Shown: positions 18,121 to 29,508 of the stretch, in pieces | How positions within the stretch are numbered: position 1 is the stretch's first letter | How the letters are laid out: every line of letters begins with the position of its first letter | Assembly (NCBI GenBank): GCA_039720395.1 | Contig: CM077823.1 | Location: 33,810,371 to 33,874,370, forward strand | DNA: 64,000 bases | Source: Liquidambar formosana | Taxonomy: Eukaryota > Streptophyta > Magnoliopsida > Saxifragales > Altingiaceae | Reading direction: 5' to 3' | Made by a program: the position numbers and the translations under genes | Notes under the pieces: generated by a model | The model's input: only the letters and a program-made list of their open reading frames with translations | What the model was told of the DNA's origin: nothing | Database searches by the model: none

Positions 18121-19572
18121 CTAACTATCAATTTTCCGGCGAGATTTGAGCTCCTCAATCAAAGCCTCAGCATCCGCGTAAGACGACCCGCCTTCTTCTA
18201 CAGCTCTCTTGGCTTTCTCCCCAAGTTCTCTCGCCCGCTTCCTCATCTCCGCCGCTTCATCTCCACCACCCATCAGCCGCTCCACCACCTCCTTCACCTT
18301 CTCTCTCCCTACGGATACTTCCTGTTTCGAATTCCACGACACCCAATCCACGCTCCCCACCTTAACCCCAATCCTCAACACATCAGTGATCAACTTCTCA
18401 TTGAAGAATTGCTCCGCCCCAAGTGGCCACGTGATCATCGGCACGCCGGCGCTCACACCCTCCGTCGTTGAATTCCATCCGCAGTGCGTCATGAAACCAC
18501 CGGTCGCCGGATGTTCTAAGATCAACAATTGCGGTGCCCATCCTCTGATTATTAACCCTTTATTCGATTCCATCATTCTCTTCTCGAATCCATCAGGCAA
18601 CCAATTCTCTTCTTCTCCTCCTCCTCCTCCATCTATACCAGAGGATTTTAAGATTTTGCCGACCACCCAAATGAAAGGGTGATCCGATTCCTTGAGACCG
18701 TAAGCGATCTCGAGGAGTTGTTGGGGAGCTAAGCGAGCTACGCTCCCGAAACTAATGTAAAGAACCGAATTGGGTTCTTTAGAATTGAGCCAGCTCAAGC
18801 AGCTATGCTCATCAATGGAGGCTTTTTGCCCTCTCTCTGCCTTATCTTCAACATTTCTATTGCACACAGATACTGGTCCAACAAGCCAAGCTTTCTTCCC
18901 CATCTCCTTCTTGAAATAATCTACATAAGCCGGCTCAAGCTCGTAAAAGCTATTGACCACAAACCCAAAACTCCCTTGCTCCAATTTTGCCATCATGTCC
19001 CCAAACCCAGTGCTATTATTTCTAACCATGGGAGGGAGCTGAGACCTGGTCATTTCAATCCGATCAGGCAAACCCGGAACCACAAACGGGTCGTAATCGG
19101 AATCCACCTTCTCGTGAGGCGTGTGGCGTATGATACTATCGAAGGCAGAGCTAAAGAAGCAACCGTTGCCGCCGAAGGCGATCCTCGGAATTCCAAGCCC
19201 ATCGACGACGTCAACCGCCCACAGGTGAAACATGTCGACTACGATGCAATCGGGTTGGATTTCTTGGAGCAGAAGGTGGAGAGGGTCGCGGAGGATGGAG
19301 GTGTCCGTCAAGGGTGCAGCCGACATGGTTACGTCGGCTATGTCGGGTTCGCCGGGAGGGAGTTTGAGAGGGTGGAGGTTAATGTCGTGGCCGGATTGTT
19401 GGTCTCGTTGAATGGATTTTTGGAAGAGGAGGGTGTTTGAGGGAGTGATTAAGATGGTAGATTTCACTCCGTGAGATGCAAATAGTCTGGCTAAGTCTGT
19501 CATTGGGATTTGGTGGCCTCCTCCTACGTATGGAAAGAAGAAGATTTCCAGTTTGGGGGATTTGGAATCCAT
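18121..19572 (-). CDS. UGT73B: UDP-glycosyltransferase, UGT73 (73B-like) type
   Basis: A single-exon gene encoding 483 residues, the usual length for plant family 1 glycosyltransferases. It transfers a sugar, probably glucose from UDP-glucose, to a small phenolic such as a flavonol or hydroxycoumarin in the cytosol. The catalytic His is H20 (PYVGGGHQIP) and its Asp partner is probably D113 (VVDMF). The PSPG nucleotide-sugar box runs from W345 to Q388 (44 residues), with HCGWNST at 363-369, and ends in Gln, which favours glucose. The acceptor loop and overall sequence resemble UGT73 members such as UGT73B and scopoletin glucosyltransferases. No frame break is seen. Its position next to CBSX, PABP and SUD1 matches the Arabidopsis UGT73B locus as I recall it. 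The exact substrate cannot be told from sequence. Confidence 0.95.
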   Translation of the reverse strand: MDSKSPKLEIFFFPYVGGGHQIPMTDLARLFASHGVKSTILITPSNTLLFQKSIQRDQQSGHDINLHPLKLPPGEPDIADVTMSAAPLTDTSILRDPLHLLLQEIQPDCIVVDMFHLWAVDVVDGLGIPRIAFGGNGCFFSSAFDSIIRHTPHEKVDSDYDPFVVPGLPDRIEMTRSQLPPMVRNNSTGFGDMMAKLEQGSFGFVVNSFYELEPAYVDYFKKEMGKKAWLVGPVSVCNRNVEDKAERGQKASIDEHSCLSWLNSKEPNSVLYISFGSVARLAPQQLLEIAYGLKESDHPFIWVVGKILKSSGIDGGGGGEEENWLPDGFEKRMMESNKGLIIRGWAPQLLILEHPATGGFMTHCGWNSTTEGVSAGVPMITWPLGAEQFFNEKLITDVLRIGVKVGSVDWVSWNSKQEVSVGREKVKEVVERLMGGGDEAAEMRKRARELGEKAKRAVEEGGSSYADAEALIEELKSRRKIDS

Positions 19573-19628
19573 GGATGCACCAGAGAGAAAGAGAGAGAGA
19601 ATTGGATTGAACGGTGGAGACCGGAGAA

Positions 19629-19637
19629 TAGATATAG
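19629..19637 (-). promoter_or_regulatory. Candidate TATA box of the UGT gene
   Basis: CTATATCTA on the minus strand lies about 57-65 bases upstream of the UGT ATG, leaving room for a short purine/pyrimidine-biased leader. It is a plausible core promoter by position and sequence only. Confidence 0.35.
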
Positions 19638-19799
19638 GAGACTAGTTGTTGTGGACTTGGTGGGAGTTATGTGTATGTTAAACCAGTATAAAATGTTGTC
19701 TGGCCGGAAGTCCCTTAACCGATGTCAGGACAAAATTGCCCTTGTACTTTTTGGAGTTGTCTATTCAAAAGGTTTGAAATAGATTTTTTTTTCCTTTTT

Positions 19800-21069
19800 T
19801 GAGTAAGTGGCTTAAAATAAATTCATCATTATTGTTGAAGAGATTTTCGTACCCAAATTGCCATAAATCATGGTCATTTATTGCTGAAGATTTCATTATC
19901 CAACGCCCCTATTATTGTAAAAGATTTTACCATTATTGTCGAAGATTTTCACAAAACGTTTATGTGTAACTTTTTCATTTTAAGGAGTAAAGAATTTTTA
20001 AAATGTATCATCACTCTGAATGGGTTTGAAATATGTGGAAGGAAGCTAATAGCCCCATACCACGTCTCTAGAAATTGCTTCAATCGTTTAGACTTAGCAT
20101 ATTCTTGTTAAAAAAAAGTAAGAGAGTTATCCATTTGTAGGATTCATAGTTGCTTCGTGTTAACGAAATACTGTAATTATTCTATTATTGAGTTACATCG
20201 CAGTGACTAGTCCAAAAAATAGTTACATGGAACAAAGCGGACATTAGTGGGAGATGTTTAGTGTAAGTGGTATGTGGATGGAAGACAATATATCTAACAT
20301 CTCATGAAATTTATTCAATCGTTTAGCATATTCTTGTTAAAAATATTAGAGCTATCCATTTGCACAATATGTCACTTTGTGTTAATTGTTATGAAAATAG
20401 AGTAACTATTTTACAATCCAGTTATACTTTGATGACTTGTTTCAAAAATAGTTACATGGAACAGGGTTAGAGATAAACATGGTAGAAGCCCCATCATATC
20501 AAATTTAAAATTGGCCAACTGATGATGCTGGACATAAACATGGTAATATAAGTGATTGATGATGATGGAGATAACATGGTAATATAGGTGATTGTCATGT
20601 AAATCATGGAGCATAAATGCAAGGAGAATCTTGCATAATATTAAATGTCAACAATTTACTAACATACCATATCAAGAGAGAGGGTAATGATGATATCTCA
20701 TAATAAATTAACCCGAAAAAATGTTAAAACAATAATGTTTTCTAACCTTACTGGACTTACGACTAAATAAGAGTTATGGTAGGACTTATGCCTTTAACAG
20801 ACACTGGATTTGGACTTCTAACTTATTTCCCCAAAAAAACATTTTCTTCTCTCTATTTTTTTTATTTTTATTTTTATTTATTTATTATGATTTAAGGTAT
20901 CCATACTTTACACCTGTCGAATTTAAGGGAGATTCTATACCCACAAAAGTAGTGATCATAAAGATGAGTCGAAATGATTACTTTTGGAAAACACATCTAA
21001 AACATGACCATCTGGACCAAACCCTAGAAACAATAACACTGCCTCCTCTATAATCCATCTATTTATATA
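19800..21069. other. AT-rich spacer upstream of the UGT gene
   Basis: No gene. A diverged tandem duplication of about 235 bp pairs 20040-20235 with 20265-20470 (shared block CAATCGTTTAG...CATATTCTTG). A shorter ATAACATGGTAATATA repeat follows at 20530-20600. Confidence 0.5.
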
Positions 21070-21775
21070 TGTACAGGGTAAAAAACTGCTCCCCGAACTG
21101 AGTGTTGATGACGGAGCTTGCTCTCTCGCCTGGACCTGCAATCACAAGCTTGGAAAAAGAGTCAGAGGGTAGGCCAAGGTGGGTTTTGGCCAAGCCCTCT
21201 CCAAAGCTTAAGTCAGAAGCTATTTAGGGAGAATAAGGAAAGGAAGAGGATAAATTTCAGAGAATTAGGGTACTAGTAGTTTACCATATTTGCCTGTATC
21301 GTATTCTTTTTATACCCATCTGTACGGACTGACCATGTGAGGTCAGGTAACTGCTTTGGTTAGGTCAGATCTGACCATGGTTTACCAATAACCGTCTAAC
21401 CATGGTTTGTTGATCGTGGTTGGGCATGGAACCATGGTTCCTGGCAACCGCTGTGTCAGGAATTACAGCTGCTGTGACAGTTTTGGACTGTAGTAGGATT
21501 TGGATTGTAGTGTGAGTCATAGAACAGATGTCCCTGAGCTGAAAGTAAGGCCCCAAGCTGAGAGATCACGTGGTTTGCAACAGATCCCACCGTGTTATAC
21601 TAACCACGTGTCAAATATTATGGTTTAACTCTTTGGCCCGAACTGAATCCTGGGGGGGAGAGGAATCACCTGCGTTGTGACGGGTTTTGTTGAATTGCCT
21701 TTGCCACGTGTCAGTATTTCTGGTGTGAGCTCATTATCCCGAACTGAATCCTTGGTTCAGAGATATTCCCACACA
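21070..21775 (-). repeat. Solo LTR of the Tat family, minus orientation
   Basis: This is about 706 bp, starting TGTACAGGG and ending CCACACA on the plus strand, and diverged from the young LTRs. The neighbouring bases (ATATA left, ATATC right) are compatible with a 5-bp target duplication in an AT tract but are not conclusive. No internal retrotransposon sequence adjoins. Confidence 0.82.
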
Positions 21776-21786
21776 ATATCTATATA

Positions 21787-21936
21787 TCTATATTATAAAA
21801 ATGTGAATTTTGAAAAAACTTTTGATTCTTTAAAATACCTTTATTTAAAATCATATAGACTCTCTTACTCTTCTCCAAAAACAAATATATATAACTAAAA
21901 GGAACCCACGCAATGCGCGGGAATCGCAAACTCTAG
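21787..21936 (+). mobile_element. Miniature Helitron-like element
   Basis: It starts A|TCTATATTATAAAAATG and ends with a 7-bp stem hairpin CCCACGCAATGCGCGGG, a short spacer and CTAG. The stem has one mismatched pair. The base after CTAG is G rather than the usual T. At 150 bp it is non-autonomous. Confidence 0.5.
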
Positions 21937-22657
21937 GACAATGTTGCAGGTTTAACTTCTCACTCCCTATTAGAACCACCACCAATTACATTTAATCTGG
22001 GCATTAGTTGATACCAAATGAAAGTTATACCCTGTTGGCAAAAAAAAAATAAGGGCAACTCATGTGTTCAAAAATATATCTTAAGAAAATGCTAGTGATC
22101 CATAATATAATTTCCTAATCAGCAAAGACTCGTGTGATGTGTGGGAATCACAAATAAATATCATCAACTTATATAAAAGATAAAGAGAAACACACGTTCA
22201 CACGTACATATAAATTTCTACCCCTAAACGTGAAATCCACGGCTTGACACAATTTATATTCGTCATGAAGTTTCATCCCTCCAGCGGGTTGTAATTTGAA
22301 GAAAGGAACAAAGGTATGTATTGCTAACTTGTTCATCTTATTATCCCTTTAATAATCCATAAAAAAGAATTGAAAAGTTTAATAGATACGACCAAAAAAA
22401 AAAAAAAAAAAGGGGGGTGGGGGGGGGGGGTGGCAATTCAAGAAGTTTTATGGAGACAAGGATTAAGGTTCTTCATCCTGAATTTGAGTGCAATTTAATG
22501 CTCTGCCGGGGTTAATTTGTTGGCTATGTCTTGAAATTTCACATCATTGAGAATATATGTACACATGGCCTAGAATTGAGTCACATACTTAATATATAAG
22601 TATACACAGATTTGTATTTCAAAACTTTGTAGAATGTGCGATGGTATCATTTTCTTC

Positions 22658-23754
22658 CCCTCAAAATTTTCAAAGATATATATATTTAACTTAGAATTTG
22701 TTTTATAATCTTGACTCATATATATATATATATTGACATAGGACATGACCAAATGCTAGACGAATACCTATAATTAAGTTTAGGGGCATTTGGTGACAAA
22801 TCCTGTTTTCAAGACTTGAATAGGCGGCAGTCCCCTTTCAAAAAATAATTAAGCCTCAAGTTCTCTTTATGAGGACATGACAAAAATGCCCCTATCACTA
22901 TTAACACTTTCTGTTTTAAATTTAAAGAAATAAATTCTCCGTAATACCTAAAGAGTACTTCATCCAAAATCTTCGAAAATCATGTTACCCTCGTATCCGA
23001 AGATTCCATAATTGAATTACATATACTTTGTGTAATTGTTTAAATTTCAGATTTTCGTGTTTGTATTTAGAGAATTATAGTAAGTTGTTTTAATTTTTTT
23101 CTTTTTTGGGTTTAATTGTTTCAAATAACTCTGAAATTCAAAAAAGTTCACAAAAGTCAAGAACTAATTCACTAATTTGGTCTAAAAGGCGAAAAAGTTG
23201 AATACTATTTGTCCAATATAACACGGTTTGTCCCATCAAAGTTGGGAAATAGAATTTTGGTTTGACACGAAATGTTTGAAATTTGAATGTTGCAGAAAGT
23301 CGAGCGTGGACGTATAAGGCAAGATTAAGCCCTAATTGGAATTTGGAAGTGCCTCCATGTATCCACCTGACTTTTCTTAATTGCAAATCTTTTGTTCGGC
23401 AGAAAGGTATATACATGGCGTGGGATTGACGACTTCATCCTGCGTCTTGGACATGACATGATTAGAAAGTATCTCACAAATATGTGGAAGGTTATTGTTG
23501 GCCAGTCTGGTCGGCATTGGTTGGAGTATAGGAGTAATTAGGGATTTCTATTTGGTTTGATGGTTTTTTTTTTTTTTTCTAATTATTATTAAGCATTTTT
23601 AGCTATAGCCCCAATTTATAACAAGCAGGTTTGCCCTCAAAATTTTCAAAGATATATATATATTTAACTTTGAATTTGTTTTATAATCTTGACTGATATA
23701 TATATTGACGTAGGACATGACTTAATGCTAGACGAATGTCTACAATTAAGTTTA
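22658..23754 (+). repeat. 850-bp dispersed repeat (copy A) bracketed by 121-126-bp direct repeats
   Basis: The core at 22786-23633 matches the reverse complement of 42027-42877. Its flanks, 22658-22783 and 23634-23754, are near-identical direct repeats (both begin CCCTCAAAATTTTCAAAG). Copy B lacks them. The core ends GGGGCATTTGGTGACAA and CAGGTTTGCC show only weak terminal inverted similarity. The class is unknown and no coding capacity is seen. Confidence 0.65.
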
Positions 23755-25369
23755 TGGTGGGCCATGGTTAGAGACAGCTTGTAGGTTCTAGGCTTTAAGA
23801 AGTGGAAGAAAGATATTAAGCTATGTATTGGGAAAAAGGGTTAAAAATGTCTTGGAAGGCTATCAATTGCTGGAGTTCTAGATATTATGTGCTTGTATTT
23901 TCTAGGCAATAGATATTTAGACTTTTGGATGTTAGGGTAAAGGTTTATGAGGTTGCAATAGGGTTAGGATTGTGAAAGTAGGGTTTTAGGTTGAGAAGAA
24001 TAAGGGTTGATTGTGGATTATTTTGATAAAAAAGAATTAAAGAGAATTAAAGAGTAGAGAAATAAGAAAAACAAAGGAGGTAGAAGTAGACAAGAATCTA
24101 GGCATGCATTCCTTTAATAATCAAACTAAAATACTCGAATTTACATTAATCAAACTCTAATTGAAACTCTTGAAAACTTTTTAAGCAAGCAAAAATCTTC
24201 TAAAAACAAGACTAATAAAATAAAATAAAACGAACAAACACCAAGAAGTCATGCACGAGTTTACCTTGCAAAGATCGTGTCTTTGATATGAACAACAATA
24301 CCACCGAATGAACAGATGTAAATAAATAAATAAATAAACAACAACAACATCAAGAAAGAGAAATTAGCGTTTTTGCTTGATTCACAAATTTAAAAAAATA
24401 AATTGATAATTACGTGAAGGGAGAAAAAGAAAAAAAAAAAAACAACTATAGATAAACCTCTGGGTGAAATATATATATAATTATATATGAAAAACTCTTC
24501 ACTCTCTTTTTAATTTTTGCGTGAATCAAAAAAAATAAAAAATGTAGATAATGGTACCATGAAAAACTTTGGAGTCTATAAAAAATGAGACAAAGGTCTT
24601 GAGAAAAAAAGAATTCCAAGTTGGACGACAATATTGCCGATACCACTGAATAAAATAAAAACAAAAAACCAAAAAAACAAAAAACAAAAAACAAAAAACA
24701 AAGAGAAGAGAAATCAATGGAAATTATAAGCAAAATTATAAATAACGATAAAATAAAAACACACACACACCAAAAAAGGAGTCCGAATAGCGTCGCTGAA
24801 TCTTAGTGGTGGTTTCACTGTGTTGTAAGAAAATGGCTTGGACGATTGGGTCTGCTCACCATATTAGATGATTTTAACGGTGAGAAAGAGAGAAGGTGGT
24901 GTAGTGGGGGCTATTCTCTAGAATTACTGTAAATGAGAGGGAGATGTTCACCAGAATATGATTATATAATTTTCATGATTGATTATACCAAAAGCTATGT
25001 CTTAAGTTAAATCGGAAAATCTAATGACAAATTGATGTAAATGTTCCAAACTCTATTTTATTCTTGGTGATAGCTTTCTTTCATTTTTTTTTTCTTTTTT
25101 TTATTAACTTTGAATTCATGATATATATATATCTTTTTTCTTTAAATCTCTAAAATAATACAATAAAAACTTGAAGTCAAATAAATTGGAAACAAAAAAT
25201 TCCCCCAAAATTTTTCCTTTTTAAAGTATAGCACAAACGCATACAATATTCCGATGGCAAATTACAAAATCATATACTCCATAACTCAAAGTAGAATATT
25301 TGGATTGGATTTTAAAAAATATTAAAAAATCATTATATTTTTAGACAAAAAAATTCCCGTGCAACACAC

Positions 25370-25384
25370 GTGTGCAATATCTAG
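25370..25384 (+). mobile_element. Helitron-like 3' terminus
   Basis: The run CCCGTGCAACACACGTGTGC (from about 25356) followed by CTAG at 25381-25384 and then T resembles the 3' ends at 3762, 21936 and 41632. I could not find a convincing 5' end upstream. Confidence 0.35.
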
Positions 25385-25659
25385 TATAGACAAAGGCCAG
25401 CACTCGAATAAATGCAGAAAAATAAATTGAGTGGAAAATAAAATAACTATTTCGGCCCATCCATTTCCAGTTCAAAAAACTGTATTCATTTCCAAGCAAT
25501 CTATACAGTATGGTATGCAGAATAGATCCCCCTAATTTTTAATGAACCATTACCATGCCAGTCCATAAAAGAGTGGGTTAACTGCACATTGGGTCATAAA
25601 GATGAGAGATTCCGAACAGTGGATCCACCTCCCAAAAAATAAATGAATATAGATTAACA

Positions 25660-25830
25660 GTCCTGGGTGAACATGTGCTCACCAAACTTCTGTCATCACC
25701 ATGCATTAAGGGTTACCTCGTGTATTAGCCCAATGTATCCCATAACCCACTAATGCATGAGGTACAATCTCTAATACGGTGGCAGATGTAAGTTATATTG
25801 TGCTCACCTAATCGTCATCCTATTCATAAA
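25660..25830. repeat. Foldback MITE, family member 2
   Basis: This shares order and blocks with 3843-4012: CATGCATTA, CAATGTATCCC, TAACCCA(C/T)TAATGCATG and GGTACAA. The arms are more decayed than in member 1. Confidence 0.45.
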
Positions 25831-26192
25831 TAAATGAAAATGAAGTTTAATAGATAATGACCATATATAGTAACATAACACAGAACGACTAGTGACGGGA
25901 ACTGCTGTTTATAGTACAAAAACTTTGGCTCAAACTACTCCCCCATCAATTCTGATCCTAGCTTTAGTTTCTCGAATCAAACAAAGCCGAAAAATAATAT
26001 TTATCAAAAAATGAATGCACAAGCTCACTGTTGAGAGATGTATAATAAAAAGACTAAAGACAATGGGAAATCAGTCCACCTCCCTATAAATGCTGTAATT
26101 GATCAAACAGAATACCTAGGACAACAGTCAAAGACTTCTCTCCAGATGCTATAGTTGGCCCAAACAAAATACCTGGGACCACGAACTGCATG

Positions 26193-29100
26193 AGCCATAT
26201 CTGATAAAACACTGATTACTTTCAATGTTCTTCCGAGGTTCTGGATATTTCATGATCTTGGAATTATGGCACCTCCTCACTAGTCTTTTTTATCTTAAGG
26301 CAGCTCTAACAACATTTCCCCTTGTGATGATTCCAACCTTTAAGTTTAGAAAACAGAAAGGAATCAGAAACTACTTCTGATGATATTTTAGAGAGAATGA
26401 AATTCTAATAAAGATTCACAATACAATATCTTACCAGCTTGCCATCGACATCTACTACTGGCAGTCGACGGTATTTTGTTTCAAGCAATAACCTAACATA
26501 ACATTAGAAGAAATAGTTAAGGGTAATGATTCTATATTTTGCGCACAAGAATGTAAATTGATGCATGCAGTGGTGTTGGACTGGGCATTTCAAATTCTCA
26601 ACGCATTCTCATGCCAAATGCAGGAGTCACATTTTGTAGAATATCTTTGCGCCAAAAACACCTCCAAACGTGACTTTCACAACACAGAATATTTTGTCTT
26701 TTTTATTTTTTATTTTTTTTAACAGTTGAAAGTTGTAAGGAACATTGAGTTTCACCCCTACCAGAGCCTGAGGGAAGTTAATTACAAAGTTGCAGTATGC
26801 CAGTATGATGGTTGTCAGTTTCTTGTCCTTGGAAAAAGGAGGGGGAGGAGAAATTAATACCTAGCAGCATCTTCAAGGTTGGTGGTTTCACGAACAACAA
26901 GCGGAGCAGGTGTCATCAAGTCACCAACAACTTGTCCATTAGTCTTACTAAGTAGTTTCTGTATTTTATTGAATGCCTGCCACAATGATAAAGAATTAGA
27001 AAAGGCAGTATATGGATAGGCAATTTTCACACAATTCATAGGCAGAGAGTATTCCCTGCTGGTTAATAGGGAAAGCATCACAAAAACAAAGAACACAAAC
27101 GAGGCCAGAATGTATAAGCTTCAGAAATTGATCAGCAAACAATACTTCCAAAGATCATTCTACTTAACCATTTACACACACACACACGAGGAGAAGAAGA
27201 AAGAAGGTGAGCCACTATTGTACTGTCCTCCAAAACAATCTGAATGATGTACAAGAAAATATTGTATACACCAAATTCCTGTCACAAGGAAGGAAGTTTG
27301 AGGCCTTAATCCTACAAATGAGTATGAAGATGCTGAGAAGTTTGAACTGCTAACCATGCTGCAGAAAATCCAAGTTTTTAAAAGGAAATATCCAAGTTCT
27401 CATGGAAAAAAAATGTTCTTTGGGAGAGGCCAGAACTTTATAACTCAAGGAAGGAAGTGAAAGTTTTACTTCGCTGAGGCAGGGGTTGCTGATAATAACA
27501 TCCTCACAGAATAATGATGCAATTATATTTGTTATTTTGGAAAAAAAATAATAATGAATAAAAAACAGATTCATATCATACCAAACTTAAATCATATGCC
27601 TCGAGCAATGTGTCTTGGTCAACCACCACTTTGACAAGGTATAACCTCCTTCGATTGACCTTGTCAAGATTGACATGACTATAATTTAAGCTACAAATTC
27701 GACAAATAGATTCCAAGCCACCCCTGCTAACTGTCAAGCTTGGGCTGAAAATTTCTAACTTGTCATTGGGTTGGGAATTGGACAAGGCCTTTAGCAACTA
27801 AACCCAACTTGAGCCCCATTTGATTTGTTTTACATATTATTAGAGAAATATTACATACATCAATACCTATACTATTATATAAAGAGAAGACGAGTGTAAC
27901 TGTGCACAATTTTATTCCAAAATATCCCCACTCATTACATTAGAACTCAAACATTAAAAAGGGCACAATGGTAATAGCATATTTATTTAAACTCAAATAA
28001 ACAACCCACTATCCACAACGTTTGGTGTTCCCCTGCATTACAGTTATATATCTAGGGTGTTGTGCGTGTTGTATGCCACCACCTTTAGTGTTAAATGTTA
28101 AAAATAATGATTATCTATTACGAAGTTTATGGAAATTTTAAATAAATTACTTTTCATTCATTATTACATTCTTAATAATTAAGATAAGGAGAATTCATTT
28201 CAGGTCTCCTCCTATTGATTTGTTATCTTGTGTCTTGTAGTGCATTCTTGATTGTACATTTGACCAATGGATATTGTGTTAGTCGGCATCCGTTTTCCAC
28301 AAGACAATTGAGAGACCAATTCTCGATAGAGGAGAGTACAATAGAAGATGGCCAGATGAGATATTGAAATGCTTGAATGGACAGCTAAGGGACAGAAACA
28401 ACCAGAAGGTGGAGGGGGATTAGTTAATTCGACACCTACATCGCAACATGTGAGTCAAACCAAACGCAACAGAATGGACATTAAGTGGGGTGTAAATGAG
28501 CGGAGTAGTTGACTACTCAAGTTTGGCTTGTTAAATTAACAAGCTCAAAAGTAAGGCTTTAGCTTGGCTTGTTAAACTTATGAGCGAGCTCAACAAACCT
28601 TTTATAAAGCCAATCTCAACTGAGCTCGAGTAGTTTGATTATTTAAAGTATTAGTGAGCCTACCAAGCCGAGTAGTACTCTATGCAAAAGGTTAGCTATG
28701 TCACTTCAACCAAAACAATCCATTGAACCAGACCTTTGGGGTACTTGAACCAGAGGTAAAAAGGTCCCATGGACAGCCCTATCCGACCCTAAGGGATAGA
28801 CTTAGATTGACCTTCAACCTGACCGAACCTGCCCGGGTTGCAACCCTAATTATAGTGATTACTAATGCGCTGATTTGACCATAGTTCTTAGTCTTATCAA
28901 CTCCTAAAAAAATGCTATATAAGTATACAACTCATCCTGTGGATAATAACTACTCAAATTGCTGATAAATGTGATATTTGTCAATGGCACAATTTTATTT
29001 TTACTATTTCCATTAACTTAATCTTACACATTATGGTACTGTTGCAACCATCATGTCTATATATGGCAGCCTCATGTCTAATTTATACATTGCAACCTTA

Positions 29101-29445
29101 TGTTCATCATAAGAGTTACAACAGTAGCATTCCATATCTTTTCAAGAAGAAATATCAATCCTAGTAACAAAATTCTCACAACAATATAAGCAATGGACAA
29201 CAATTAATAAGAAGAAATCAGAGAAGGAAAGAGGATAGTTCCTACTTACTTTCCAAGAACTATCAACATCAGGAAACAAGTTTGTGTCAGTTTGGCCAGC
29301 ACCTAATTTCCAGAAGAAAGTCAAATAAGTAGTTGTTTCACATCAAAACTTAGAGAAGACCTGATTATGAGGAACAACTAGAAATTAGTAATTTGATAAT
29401 TTAATCATCATATACAACAAACTTACTAAATCAACAACAGGTCTA

Positions 29446-29508
<63 letters not shown>

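Larger units (their letters stand above)
21776..26192. other. Repeat-rich intergenic spacer
   Basis: I see no protein-coding gene in these 4.4 kb. Recognisable items are a Helitron-like miniature element (21787-21936), an A-run/G-run homopolymer pair (22395-22430), an 850-bp dispersed repeat within 121-126-bp direct repeats (22658-23754), AAAT/ACA microsatellites (24317-24350), a Helitron 3' end (25370-25384) and a foldback MITE (25660-25830). The last few hundred bases may include the native 3' end of the CBSX gene. Confidence 0.5.

Noticed and set aside
18209..19440. Plus-strand open frames of 157 and 211 codons opposite the UGT gene
   Set aside because: They mirror the UGT coding strand, which has full family motifs; no independent evidence.
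22658..23754. TRIM (short LTR) retrotransposon
   Set aside because: The direct repeats do not have TG...CA ends, there is no primer-binding site or polypurine tract, and copy B of the core lacks the repeats.
24446..24766. Phe-rich membrane-like open frame
   Set aside because: It is low-complexity A-rich DNA read on the opposite strand, with no neighbours or motif.
27870..28060. Complete Helitron starting CCTATACTATTATATAAAG
   Set aside because: The 5' end is suggestive and present in both copies of the duplication, but I found no hairpin-CTAG 3' end, so I did not call it.
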